64,000 nucleotides of DNA from Waterburya agarophytonicola KI4 (GTDB taxonomy: Bacteria > Cyanobacteriota > Cyanobacteriia > Cyanobacteriales > Xenococcaceae). Made by a program: the position numbers and the translations under genes. Location of the stretch: assembly GCF_020640915.1 (NCBI RefSeq), contig NZ_JADWDC010000002.1, forward strand, positions 5,832 through 69,831, in the 5' to 3' direction. Under the pieces are notes generated by a model that was not told the DNA's origin, ran no database searches, and saw nothing but the letters and a program-made list of their open reading frames with translations. Below, piece after piece: positions 7,923 to 16,977 of this stretch. Within the stretch, counting starts at the first letter, position 1. Every line of letters starts with the position of its first letter.

Positions 7923-8987
7923 ATGACTTCCTTTTTATCAGAATCTAAGCCAATGTCGGCAAATCCCATTTTCAATCCTGGTGGGGACGACAAAGTGGAA
8001 AATCGTTCTATTTGGTTTGGCAACACGACCAATTTAATGCAGTTAAATGATGTTCGCTATTCCTGGGCGACGGGTTTGTATCAACAGATGCGGGAAAACT
8101 TTTGGATTCCGCAAAAACTCGATCTAACCCAAGATGTAACCGACTATTGGAATTTGACAGTGAAAGAGCGTCGGGCATATGATGGCATCTTGAGCTATTT
8201 GACCTTTCTCGATTCAGTGCAAACTTGTAACATTCCTCATATCAAAAGTTGTGTCACTGCGCCAGAGGTAAGCGTATGTATGGCAGAACAAATTTCCCAA
8301 GAGGGGATGCACAATCAAAGCTATCAATATATTATTGAGACGGTGATACCAGGCGATCGCCGTAGTAGTGTTTACGATTTTTGGCGTACTGATAAGGTCT
8401 TAGCTGATCGCTGTGAATTTATTGCCAGCATATATCAAAAGTATGTCGATAATCCCACTCCTGAGAATTATTTTGTCTCTTTACTGGCAGATTATTTGTT
8501 GGAGGGAATTTATTTTTATAATGGTTTTATTTACTTTTATAATTTGGCTTCGCGGATGCTTATGCCTGGTAGTGCTGATATTTTTAAGATGATCAATCGT
8601 GATGAATTGAGTCACGTCAGACTCTATCAGAAACTTCTTCCAGAAGCGATGCAACTATTTCCTTATTCTGTAGAACAAATTTATGAAATGTTTGATACTG
8701 CCGTACAACACGAATGCCGTTGGACAAATCATATAGTAGGAGACAGCGTGTTGGGCATCACCGATACTAGTACCGAACATTACACCAAATATATGGCTAA
8801 TTTGCGCTTACGCTCGATTGGTCTTGACCCATTGTATTTGGATGAGAAATATAAGAAAAGCCCTTATAGACATCTAGAAAGATTTTCAGACACCAAAAAA
8901 GAAGGGCATACCAAGGCTAACTTTTTCGAGGCTGGCGTTACTTCATATGTGATGTCAAGTGGTGTTGCGGGATGGGACGAGATTTAA
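7923..8987 (+). CDS. nrdB: Class I ribonucleotide reductase beta subunit
   Basis: The 354-residue protein is the ferritin-like radical-generating subunit that supports reduction of ribonucleotides to deoxyribonucleotides. The metal ligands can be read: D97, E127, H130, E194, E228 and H231. The radical Tyr is Y134, seven residues after E127, as in E. coli (E115/Y122). The first ten residues (MTSFLSESKP) are probably extra: from memory, related cyanobacterial proteins begin at the second Met (7953, MSANPIFNPGGDD), so translation may start there. The alpha subunit is not in the window. An NrdR box precedes it and a terminator follows. Confidence 0.92.
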   Translation: MTSFLSESKPMSANPIFNPGGDDKVENRSIWFGNTTNLMQLNDVRYSWATGLYQQMRENFWIPQKLDLTQDVTDYWNLTVKERRAYDGILSYLTFLDSVQTCNIPHIKSCVTAPEVSVCMAEQISQEGMHNQSYQYIIETVIPGDRRSSVYDFWRTDKVLADRCEFIASIYQKYVDNPTPENYFVSLLADYLLEGIYFYNGFIYFYNLASRMLMPGSADIFKMINRDELSHVRLYQKLLPEAMQLFPYSVEQIYEMFDTAVQHECRWTNHIVGDSVLGITDTSTEHYTKYMANLRLRSIGLDPLYLDEKYKKSPYRHLERFSDTKKEGHTKANFFEAGVTSYVMSSGVAGWDEI

Positions 8988-9550
8988 GCAAAGCAAAGTA
9001 CTCAGTAAATTCAACTAAAATATGTTCAAATGCTGACTTAAACATCAAAAAAATCAATCATACAATCAAATAATTAAATGTTATTTAACGGGCGTGGGAA
9101 CGCTCTTTTTTTTATTGAGCTAGATTTTTAAGAAAGAAGTATGTATTTATCAATACAAAATATCTCAAAATGGCTAGATTTAAAGAATCATAGAATAGCT
9201 GTTGTTGTCCAAAATAGTAGATTTTGTAATTCAATTATTTTCAATTGTTTTTTATTAGTCAATCTAAGCCCCATTAAGATTATTTTTAGCTGGGAAAGTA
9301 TTTCGAGAATAAAAAGATTAAGTGTGGCATAATTTTCCTAAAGATAAAGATTAAGTAAAATCTAGGATAATGCCTTTAAGATTTAGTGAATACTGAGATG
9401 TAAACACGGATCTTTTTGTATTGTAGATTGAGATAGCTAAAAATTATCTTAGCTTTCCGTCATTAGAATGAGCATTATTAATTATTGTCGCTTCTAGACA
9501 TCAGTAGATTAACTTAGGTAAAAATATTTATAGAGTAATTCAGTTGGCTA
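8988..9550. other. Intergenic region, 563 bp
   Basis: Contains the nrdB terminator near 9090. The rest is very AT-rich. A 63-codon reading frame at 9141-9332 has no ribosome binding site and non-protein-like composition, so I do not annotate it. No RNA gene was recognised. Confidence 0.5.
9090..9113 (+). terminator. Rho-independent terminator of nrdB
   Basis: GGGCGT (9090-9095), loop GGGA, ACGCTC (9100-9105, one G-U pair), then eight T. It lies about 100 bp downstream of the nrdB stop. Confidence 0.75.
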
Positions 9551-11512
9551 ATGTTTAAGTTATTTAAAAATCTTCTTCCTGCTGAATCTGCCAAGGAATC
9601 TGATTCTGCGATCGCAAAACTAGATTCGGATCTGGTAACTTCTGAATCTGGTTTATCAAAGTCTTGGGAAACACGCATTGCCCAAGCAGATGATTTGTGG
9701 AAACAGGGAAAACTAAGTGAAGCCTTGGCAATATACGGTTTGGTAATTGAAAAGAACCCTAATTTGCCAGAAATTCGGCAGCGTTTAGCAGGACGTCTCA
9801 AACAACAGGGAGATTTAGCCATAGCTTATGAAAAGTTAGCCACGGAGTTGAAAAATCAAGGTAATGTAGAACAAGCTGCTAACTACTATCGTCAGGCAAT
9901 TCACATCAAAGCGATGACTGGAAATACCAAAGAACATTTGCTCAGATCTGGTATTGGTAGGATTAAAAAGACTCCTATCCCTTTGGCTAGTCTCAAAGAA
10001 GCTGCCTTTTCTTTTCAACCTCTAGCCAATATTAATTCGGGGTTAGTTAAAGTTCCCTCCCCTCAAAGATTTGATGCGAATATTACAGTAGAATCTGACA
10101 ACACATCCCCTTCCTTTCCCAACCGCCTGAAAGCAGTTAACCCCGAACAAGCCAGAGATATTGACTGGGAAACAGCACAGGTCTATTTACAAAAAGCATT
10201 AGATCACCTAGAACAACAAGAGTGGTCGCAATCAGCCCTTGCCTGCAAGCAAGCTACCACTATATTGCCTCACATGGCAGAAGCCTATAAAGTCTGGGGG
10301 AATGCTTTACAAAGAATGGGCAAAACTGGCGAAGCAATGTCTTGCTATGCCAAAGCGGTAGAAATTAAGCCCAATTTAGCTGAAGTATATGCTGGACTAG
10401 CAGATATTTATTTCGAACAAGGTAAACTACAGCAGGCAGTTAAACACTATCAAAAAGCAATTATCATCAGACCCAGCCCGCAAGTATATCGAAGTTTAGC
10501 CAAAGTTTGGCAGGGGTTGGGAGATCTCGAACAAACTCGCTTCAATATTAGCAAAGCTTTGGAATTAGAGTCGCCAAATCAAACCACAGAAACCTGGGAA
10601 ACAAGTGCCGATCCAGAAATTGTCACGGGGAAACAACCCAAATCTATTCGCTCGGTGGAAGTTTATTGCAGTATGGCAAGACAGCTAGAACAGCAAAATG
10701 AATGGCAACAAGCAGCAAAATATTATCGTAAAGCCTTAGATATTAGTATGGCATTACCAGCTTTACCTGCTTCGAGCAAACCAGAGCAACCAGTCAAGGT
10801 GGATTTAATTAAGCCCGCAGAAATTCTCCCAGACAAAACTTTAGATGACAATAGGGCAAACAGTCCCCAAACTCAGCTAGATCGAGCAATCAAACGCTAT
10901 TATAAACAAGCGAAATTGCAGCCCAATTCTCCTAAAATTCATACGGATTTAGGAAATTTATATTCTAGAAAAAGACAATGGCAAGAAGCAATGGCTTGTT
11001 ATCGTAAAGCTATTAAGCTTAAACCGCGATATGGTAAAGCACACTTAAATTATGCTCGGGTTTTGCTCAAAATAGGCAGACAAGCAGAATTTATACGGGA
11101 AATGCAGTTAGCTTTGGGCATACAGCCTAAAATAGGTTCGGCATTGGATCGTTTTAACTTGGGTAATGCTTTGGTCGAGCAAAGTCAAGAGCAACAAGCA
11201 ATTGGCTTTTATTACAAAGCGATCGTTCTCAATCCTAAATTTATCCAAGCCTATCATCGTATGGCAGAAGTCTTGGGCAAACAAGATAAACACCAGCAAG
11301 CGATCGAGTTTTTGAAGCAGGGAATCGAGCAAAACCCTCAAGATGCAGAATCTTTTTATTTTTTGGGTCAACAGTTCGAGTCGATTCAAAATTGGGATAA
11401 TGCGGTCAAAACCTACAGCAAGGTGCTGCAACTAGATCCAAAATTTCCTGGGGCATCCCAGAAGTTAAATCGCGCCTTGGCAGAAAAATTAAAGCAGAAA
11501 AATTCAAACTGA
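9551..11512 (+). CDS. TPR-repeat protein
   Basis: A 653-residue soluble protein with at least ten tetratricopeptide repeats: three at about 45-115 (WKQGKLSEALAIYGLVIEKNPNLPE), a block at about 205-340, and more from 370 to the end (WQEAMACYRKAIKLKPRYGKAHLNYARVL). A Ser/Pro-rich linker at 140-205 and another at 400-445 separate the blocks. There is no signal peptide or enzymatic domain. Many cyanobacterial TPR proteins are assembly or scaffold factors; no specific partner can be named. It converges on rdgB with a 22-bp gap. Confidence 0.88.
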   Translation: MFKLFKNLLPAESAKESDSAIAKLDSDLVTSESGLSKSWETRIAQADDLWKQGKLSEALAIYGLVIEKNPNLPEIRQRLAGRLKQQGDLAIAYEKLATELKNQGNVEQAANYYRQAIHIKAMTGNTKEHLLRSGIGRIKKTPIPLASLKEAAFSFQPLANINSGLVKVPSPQRFDANITVESDNTSPSFPNRLKAVNPEQARDIDWETAQVYLQKALDHLEQQEWSQSALACKQATTILPHMAEAYKVWGNALQRMGKTGEAMSCYAKAVEIKPNLAEVYAGLADIYFEQGKLQQAVKHYQKAIIIRPSPQVYRSLAKVWQGLGDLEQTRFNISKALELESPNQTTETWETSADPEIVTGKQPKSIRSVEVYCSMARQLEQQNEWQQAAKYYRKALDISMALPALPASSKPEQPVKVDLIKPAEILPDKTLDDNRANSPQTQLDRAIKRYYKQAKLQPNSPKIHTDLGNLYSRKRQWQEAMACYRKAIKLKPRYGKAHLNYARVLLKIGRQAEFIREMQLALGIQPKIGSALDRFNLGNALVEQSQEQQAIGFYYKAIVLNPKFIQAYHRMAEVLGKQDKHQQAIEFLKQGIEQNPQDAESFYFLGQQFESIQNWDNAVKTYSKVLQLDPKFPGASQKLNRALAEKLKQKNSN

Positions 11513-11534
11513 ATCAAAAATAAAGACCTTTAGT

Positions 11535-12122
11535 TCAAATTGATTTGCCTGATGATAATTTTTGCAAGTCTGGCATTAATTGGGCAAAAGCGATACCACG
11601 ATGACTAATTTTACCTTTAGTCGATGGTGACATTTGGGCAAAGGTTTGTTGGGCAGAGGGTACGTAAAAAATGGGATCGTAACCAAAACCGCCATTTCCT
11701 TGAGAAGAAGTTAGTATTTCTCCTGGGCAAATGCCTTCTGTTTCTAAAACAATTTTACCGTCAGGACTAGCGATCGCGATCGCGCAAATAAATTTTGCCT
11801 GTCTATTATGGGTATCTCCCAATTCTCTCAATAGGCGATCTATGCGTTCTTGATCTGTTTTGCCATAACGAGCAGAATAAATGCCTGGCGCGCCGTCTAG
11901 GGCATCCACTGCTAAACCAGAATCATCGGCAATCGCCCATTCTCCCAAAGCTCGGGCGACTTCTCCCGCTTTGAGACGAGCATTGGCAATAAAAGTCGTT
12001 CCTGTTTCATCTATATCCAATTCCGCAGGTTTTAATGCTAACTGCCAGGGTAAATCGGTGAGATATTTCTGCATCTCGGTTAATTTGCCAGGATTTCCCG
12101 TCGCGACTATGAGTTTTTTCAC
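11535..12122 (-). CDS. rdgB: XTP/dITP diphosphatase (HAM1/RdgB family)
   Basis: The 195-residue product matches the non-canonical purine NTP pyrophosphatase family that hydrolyses dITP, XTP and related nucleotides to monophosphates, preventing their incorporation into DNA. Motifs: the nucleotide-binding ATGNPGKLTEM at 7-17, ADDSGLAVDALDGAPGIYSARY in the middle, GFGYDPIFYVP, and the C-terminal SHRGIAF. Length is normal. It is probably cotranscribed with the cNMP/methyltransferase gene upstream on the same strand (47-bp gap). Confidence 0.94.
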   Translation of the reverse strand: MKKLIVATGNPGKLTEMQKYLTDLPWQLALKPAELDIDETGTTFIANARLKAGEVARALGEWAIADDSGLAVDALDGAPGIYSARYGKTDQERIDRLLRELGDTHNRQAKFICAIAIASPDGKIVLETEGICPGEILTSSQGNGGFGYDPIFYVPSAQQTFAQMSPSTKGKISHRGIAFAQLMPDLQKLSSGKSI

Positions 12123-12168
12123 TATCGAATAGTATATTTTAATTTTTAAAGTTTACAGGCTTGAATAT

Positions 12169-13653
12169 TTAGCTGGTTGTTTCTCTTTCATTATCCTGCC
12201 AAGCTTTGGTACAGACAATATATAATTCCACCCCAAATTCATCAGACTGAATTGTAACGGGGAGAGAACGAAATTTAGAACGGGAAAATAACTTTTCTAA
12301 ATCTTCTGCCGAACGATAAATCGAGTGCCATTCGAGGATATGCTCTAACAAAAGGCGATCGGGATTGGCAGCGTGAAAATTACCCAGAATAATCGTTCCA
12401 TTGGGCAATAGGCGATCGTAAATCCAATCCATAATACGAATTAATTCGCGATCGCTGAGATAGTTCGCCATGCTGACACTATAGATCATTTGCTGGGGCG
12501 GGATATCAATGTGGCTATAGCCTTCTGCCAGTAAAAATAGATTATCTTGAATAAAAGTTAGGCGATCGCGAAAACCCCATTTGTGAGCCACATTAGCAGC
12601 AGCAGCAAGGTCTTGGTGGTTGAAATCAACACAGGTAACATGGGCATTGGGGGGAGCAGTTTGGAAATAGAGGTCTAAAATTTCTGATGCCGCACCGCTA
12701 GCTAAACTAGTAATAGGCATCGGATAATCCGACGTCCAAGTTTCTTGTAATTGTTTGATAGTTTGGGTGATGATACCCCCGCGATTTTTGAGAGCCAAAC
12801 AAGTGGGTAGATTGCGAATCCAACGGTCTAGATAAATGCCCAGATATCCGTCCCCTTCTGGCTCGTTTTGAGAAAGCAATCCGATGATATAAGAATCGCT
12901 GGAATAGTTTCCTGGTTTGCGAAAAGCGCGATCAAAAAAACTACTCAACATATAAAAAGGAAATGTCTCGCGAAAGATATAAGTTCCGATCGCTTTTTGG
13001 ATCTTTGGCTCGCAAATTATTTGCTCCCGCAAGGAGCTAATGAGCATATTGCAGGCTTTATTAATCTGTTCTTGAGCATCGGGTTCGCTAATATTTTTGC
13101 CACGAATTGCTTGCTCGATAGTTTGGAGATTTTCTTTAAACAATTCTGTCTCCCCAATCAATTCGGGAGGAATAGCATCTTGTCCTATCTGCCCCGTACG
13201 CTGGATGTCATATTCGGGAGCTACCTGGGTTCTTCGCATCAAGTGAGCTACCAACGCAGTAGTTTGTTGCAATCGATTAGAAAGATTGTGCGCCAAAGAC
13301 TGATAAAAACGGTCTGATAGTCCAGGTACAGAAGTCAGTAGAGAATAAAGATTCTGCTCGCTTAAGACACAAACTTCTACTTCTTCTTGGGCAACTACCG
13401 CAGCACTAGTGGGAACACTTTCTAAAAAAGACATTTCGCCAAATATGTCTCCTGGTTCTAAAAAAGCGATCGCTACATCCCTACCCGATGCTGCTCTTTC
13501 TACCCGCACGATTCCTTTCCGCACTAAATAGATTGCCCCAGACAAACGACCTTCTTTAAGGATTGTTTCTCGCTGCTGATAGGTGGCAACTTGGGCTTTT
13601 TCCAATAAAATGTTGTAATCTTCGGCGGTTAGGTATTTTAGTTTGCTGTTCAT
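12169..13653 (-). CDS. Cyclic-nucleotide-binding protein fused to a PhcB-like methyltransferase
   Basis: Two domains. Residues 1-150 are a cNMP-binding domain (FLEPGDIFGEMSFLESVPTSAAVVA, the phosphate-binding cassette with the RTSAA-like end as PTSAA, so the Arg that binds cyclic phosphate is replaced by Pro). Residues about 190-490 match the family of Ralstonia PhcB, the SAM-dependent enzyme that makes 3-hydroxy fatty acid methyl ester quorum signals. The conserved segment FPFYMLSSFFDRAFRKPG and EPEGDGYLGIYLDRWIRNLP precede a Rossmann-type motif SLASGAASEILDLYF and CVDFNHQDL. There is no DNA-binding domain. The ligand, substrate and product are unknown; a membrane or fatty acid methyl transfer controlled by a ligand is an inference. 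Confidence 0.82.
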   Translation of the reverse strand: MNSKLKYLTAEDYNILLEKAQVATYQQRETILKEGRLSGAIYLVRKGIVRVERAASGRDVAIAFLEPGDIFGEMSFLESVPTSAAVVAQEEVEVCVLSEQNLYSLLTSVPGLSDRFYQSLAHNLSNRLQQTTALVAHLMRRTQVAPEYDIQRTGQIGQDAIPPELIGETELFKENLQTIEQAIRGKNISEPDAQEQINKACNMLISSLREQIICEPKIQKAIGTYIFRETFPFYMLSSFFDRAFRKPGNYSSDSYIIGLLSQNEPEGDGYLGIYLDRWIRNLPTCLALKNRGGIITQTIKQLQETWTSDYPMPITSLASGAASEILDLYFQTAPPNAHVTCVDFNHQDLAAAANVAHKWGFRDRLTFIQDNLFLLAEGYSHIDIPPQQMIYSVSMANYLSDRELIRIMDWIYDRLLPNGTIILGNFHAANPDRLLLEHILEWHSIYRSAEDLEKLFSRSKFRSLPVTIQSDEFGVELYIVCTKAWQDNERETTS

Positions 13654-13707
13654 TTAATATGGATTCTCCGTGCTGCACCCTAGTAATAGTTCCCAAATTC
13701 TTCGTTA

Positions 13708-15006
13708 TTAAGATAAGAATTGACAGTCAGATAAATTAGGGCGTTGGGCTTGATGATGAAACAATCTTTTCAAGGCTGCTTGTCTTCTCTGGGGAGATTC
13801 AGTAGCTAGATTCCAGAGACTTTCATAAAAGAAAAAAGATATTCCAGCAAACTCATGCTCGCGAGCGATTTTAACCTGCTTGTTAATTTTGTGCCACAGT
13901 ATGGGGCGACCTTTTAAACCAGACAAAACCCCGATACCAACGGGGATATGTGCTTTTGCTGCCAACAGTTCTGGGCTTTCTAGTTCTTTGATAAAACTGT
14001 CGTTGCGATCGCGATATATTTGAACGATTAGTTCTTCGATCAAGCCTTTGCGTTCCCAGGTATACCAATCCATCAGAAAAGAATTGAGGGAAAAATGTTG
14101 GGGGTTGGGAGACACAGAGATAATCGCCTGGGGATTATGACTTTTGAGTTCGTGAAATAATCTTTCTACATAAGCGGTAATTTTATCTGCTCGCCAACGA
14201 ACCCATTCAGGATCTTGATAGTCTTCTGGGGGAGATTGACCGTCGTGTTCGCCTCGATATAGCTCGACTGTATAGTCGTCATAACCGAGTTCGGCAGGAT
14301 AGCCAAAATGATCGTCTAGCTGAATTCCATCAATATCATAATTACTGACGATCTCAACCAATAAATCGGTCATAAATTCTTGTACTTCGGGACGGAGAGG
14401 ATTTAACCAGACTCGTTGATGTACGTCTCCTTCCCACCAGATAGTGCTACCATCTTGCCGACTGGTCAACCATTGGGGATGACGTTGGGCTAATTCTGAA
14501 TCAGCAGGAGCCATAAAACCAAACTCAAACCAGGGAATTACGCTCATCTCTTTTTTATGTCCTTCACTGACAATTTCGGCGAGAATATCGCGATTTTGTA
14601 GCCCTTCTGTGGGGTCGAGATTTAAACCCGTGACCCTTTTTGATACTTCTGACGGATAAAGAGTATAGCCCCAATTCCAAACTGTTGGATAAATAGTATT
14701 AAAGTTAGACTCTGCTAAAAGTGAAATGGCTTCAGAAGTCCTGTCACGATCGAATAAAACATCGCTGTCAATGTTAGTCAGCCATACTCCCCGTAACTCT
14801 CTGGTTTTAAGATCCTTTGAGCAAATTTGCTCGACTCCATTATTTAAGATTGGCTGAGAATTCCCAGGAAAAGGAGTAATAGCCACTAAGGTTAGAGCTA
14901 AAATAAACAAAAAAATCAACCAAGAGACGCGACCTCTTTCTTGACTAAACTGAACTAGTTTATTAGCAAAGATATCAAACGAACGAGCAATACTTTTTTT
15001 CATCAA
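13708..15006 (-). CDS. GHL10-type glycoside hydrolase (DigH/YngK-like), membrane-anchored
   Basis: The 432-residue protein has an N-terminal hydrophobic segment (about 29-47, WLIFLFILALTLVAITPF) acting as uncleaved anchor or signal. It is followed by a barrel of the glycosyl hydrolase-like 10 family (formerly DUF187), starting at RELRGVWLTNIDSDVLF and containing GIQLDDHFGYP and ISVSPNPQ. E. coli DigH of this family cleaves denuded peptidoglycan glycan strands, so a periplasmic wall-processing role is likely. It lies upstream of, and in the same direction as, the cNMP gene with a 54-bp gap. Confidence 0.85.
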   Translation of the reverse strand: MMKKSIARSFDIFANKLVQFSQERGRVSWLIFLFILALTLVAITPFPGNSQPILNNGVEQICSKDLKTRELRGVWLTNIDSDVLFDRDRTSEAISLLAESNFNTIYPTVWNWGYTLYPSEVSKRVTGLNLDPTEGLQNRDILAEIVSEGHKKEMSVIPWFEFGFMAPADSELAQRHPQWLTSRQDGSTIWWEGDVHQRVWLNPLRPEVQEFMTDLLVEIVSNYDIDGIQLDDHFGYPAELGYDDYTVELYRGEHDGQSPPEDYQDPEWVRWRADKITAYVERLFHELKSHNPQAIISVSPNPQHFSLNSFLMDWYTWERKGLIEELIVQIYRDRNDSFIKELESPELLAAKAHIPVGIGVLSGLKGRPILWHKINKQVKIAREHEFAGISFFFYESLWNLATESPQRRQAALKRLFHHQAQRPNLSDCQFLS

Positions 15007-15123
15007 TGCCTTAAAATCTATAGGATATGGCGATTATAACTGCTTATTTTTTAATCATTTACCTTTGTTTATTCGCCTGTCGATCTATTTATCTAGCCAA
15101 GTCGTAGTCAAAAATATTATCTC

Positions 15124-15636
15124 ATGTATGTTCGCGATGCAAAAGAAGCGGATTTGACAGCAATTGTTGATATTTATAATCAAAGTATTCCCAGTGCCAG
15201 AGCAACTGCCGATACCGAACCTGTCACGGTAGATAGTAGGCTTAATTGGTATCGTAACCGTTCGAAAAACCGTCCTTTATGGGTAGCCATAAATAAAACA
15301 GAAATCGTCGGCTGGCTGAGTTTCCAGAATTTCTATGGTCGTCCTGCATATTTACATACGGCTGAGATTAGTATTTACGTGGCGACAGCATACCACCATC
15401 AAGGAATTGGCAGGGAACTTTTAGCCAAAGCGATCTCTTTTTGCCCAGAAGTAGAATTAACTACCCTTTTGGGTTTTGTTTTTGCTCACAATCAACCCAG
15501 CATCAATCTTTTTACCCGTTATGGTTTTAGCCAATGGGGTTATTTACCCGATGTTGCAGTACTCGATCGAGGGGATAAACTGGAAGGCAATACTGCCCTA
15601 AGTAGTTTGCTTATTCTTGGTTTGTCAATTAACTAA
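15124..15636 (+). CDS. GNAT-family N-acetyltransferase (PAT-like)
   Basis: The 170-residue product is a single GNAT domain similar to phosphinothricin-type acetyltransferases: start MYVRDAKEADLTAIVDIYN, acetyl-CoA binding motif A in ISIYVATAYHHQGIGRELLAKAI (HHQGIGRELL), and LFTRYGFSQWGYLPDVAVLD at the end. The substrate is probably an amino acid or amine and cannot be specified. It is divergent from the glycosidase gene and stands 150 bp ahead of hisF. Confidence 0.85.
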   Translation: MYVRDAKEADLTAIVDIYNQSIPSARATADTEPVTVDSRLNWYRNRSKNRPLWVAINKTEIVGWLSFQNFYGRPAYLHTAEISIYVATAYHHQGIGRELLAKAISFCPEVELTTLLGFVFAHNQPSINLFTRYGFSQWGYLPDVAVLDRGDKLEGNTALSSLLILGLSIN

Positions 15637-15786
15637 GAGAATACACTCTTAGAACTACTAGCCACGCCACCGAGATCGAGGTAGAATTTTTCTGCGATCG
15701 ATAAAAATTCTCTTCATTAAATTGTTTGAGATCGAGTTCGCTATAGAAACAATTAAAAATACTCAGCCGACTAGTGAAAACTGACT

Positions 15787-16557
15787 ATGCTTGCCAAAAG
15801 AATATTGCCTTGTCTGGATGTTAATGCAGGAAGGGTAGTTAAAGGAGTTAATTTTGTTGACCTCAAAGATGCAGGAGACCCTGTAGAATTGGCAAAAGTG
15901 TATAACGATGCTGGGGCGGACGAATTAGTATTTCTTGATATTACTGCCACTCACGAAGATCGCGGTACGATTGTCGATGTTGTTTATCGTACTGCCGAAC
16001 AGGTTTTTATTCCTCTGACAGTTGGAGGGGGAATTCAATCCTTAGAGAATATTAAAATTTTGTTACGAGCAGGTGCGGACAAAGTTAGCATCAATTCCGC
16101 AGCAGTAAGAGATCCAGACTTAATTAATCGGGCGAGCGATCGCTTTGGCAAACAGTGTATTGTGGTAGCGATCGATGCTCGCAAACGAATGGATATCGAC
16201 AATCCTGGCTGGGATGTATATGTTCGTGGCGGTCGAAAAAATACTGGGATAGATGCGATCGCTTGGGCAACAGAAATGGCGACCAGAGGTGCAGGAGAGC
16301 TATTACTAACCAGTATGGATGCCGATGGAACTCAAGCTGGCTATGACCTAGAATTAACTCGTTCTATTGCCGAACAAGTGGAGATTCCTGTAATTGCTTC
16401 TGGAGGTGCGGGCAATTGTCACCATATTTATGAAGCTTTAGATCAAGGTAAAGCGGAAGCTGCTCTTTTGGCTTCTTTGTTACACTTCGGGCAATTGAGC
16501 GTTCGAGAAATCAAAACTTATCTTCACGATCTCCAAATTCCTGTCAGGATTACTTGA
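15787..16557 (+). CDS. hisF: Imidazole glycerol phosphate synthase cyclase subunit
   Basis: The 256-residue (beta/alpha)8 protein forms IGP and AICAR from PRFAR and ammonia in histidine biosynthesis, with glutaminase HisH as partner (not in the window). The catalytic pair D11 (LPCLDV) and D130 (VVAIDAR) is present, with the phosphate-binding TVGGGIQ and ASGGAG loops. Length and sequence are typical. A 150-bp gap separates it from the GNAT gene, so its own promoter is likely. Confidence 0.97.
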   Translation: MLAKRILPCLDVNAGRVVKGVNFVDLKDAGDPVELAKVYNDAGADELVFLDITATHEDRGTIVDVVYRTAEQVFIPLTVGGGIQSLENIKILLRAGADKVSINSAAVRDPDLINRASDRFGKQCIVVAIDARKRMDIDNPGWDVYVRGGRKNTGIDAIAWATEMATRGAGELLLTSMDADGTQAGYDLELTRSIAEQVEIPVIASGGAGNCHHIYEALDQGKAEAALLASLLHFGQLSVREIKTYLHDLQIPVRIT

Positions 16558-16652
16558 CCTAATAATCTTTAGTAAAGCTTAAATTATTGTCCATCTATCC
16601 CAAGCAGTAAAAATTGTATACTAAAATGTATAAAGTTTACGTTTCTTAAAAA

Positions 16653-16835
16653 ATGCTGATTCCAATTCTCATATTTGACGTTGCGCTGGTGGCATGGTCG
16701 CTGCATTTGATGCAATCGGCTTTGGATCGGCAAGAATTTTCGCTCATGCTTGCTGGAACATTAGTCGCCCTGTCTGCTGGTGCGATGTTAGTGGTATACT
16801 TCATCATTGGAAACTGTCTAAGTCGTCTTAGTTAA
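16653..16835 (+). CDS. Small two-helix membrane protein
   Basis: A 60-residue, almost entirely hydrophobic product with two predicted membrane helices (about 3-22 and 31-53). It lies between hisF and tRNA-Ala. It has an ATG start but no obvious Shine-Dalgarno. I do not recognise a family; small membrane proteins of this size are common in cyanobacteria. The clean helix-turn-helix hydropathy (charged loop SALDRQEF) supports coding. Confidence 0.55.
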   Translation: MLIPILIFDVALVAWSLHLMQSALDRQEFSLMLAGTLVALSAGAMLVVYFIIGNCLSRLS

Positions 16836-16885
16836 ATTAATAACTTCAAATCAGATGATGTTGTTGTGATATTATTTGTATACTC

Positions 16886-16958
16886 GGGGCATTAACTCAG
16901 TTGGTAGAGTGCTTGCATGGCATGCAAGACGTCAGCGGTTCAAATCCGCTATGCTCCA
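16886..16958 (+). tRNA. tRNA-Ala (anticodon GGC)
   Basis: A 73-nt cloverleaf: acceptor stem GGGGCAT/ATGCTCC (one G-T), D stem ACTC/GAGT, anticodon stem CTTGC/GCAAG with loop ATGGCAT giving anticodon GGC, T arm AGCGG-TTCAAAT-CCGCT, discriminator A. CCA is not encoded. It reads GCC and GCU. Confidence 0.97.
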
Positions 16959-16977
16959 TTAATGATGAACTATAAAG

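Noticed and set aside
9141-9332. 63-codon reading frame
   Set aside because: No ribosome binding site, composition of random AT-rich DNA, and no recognisable pattern.
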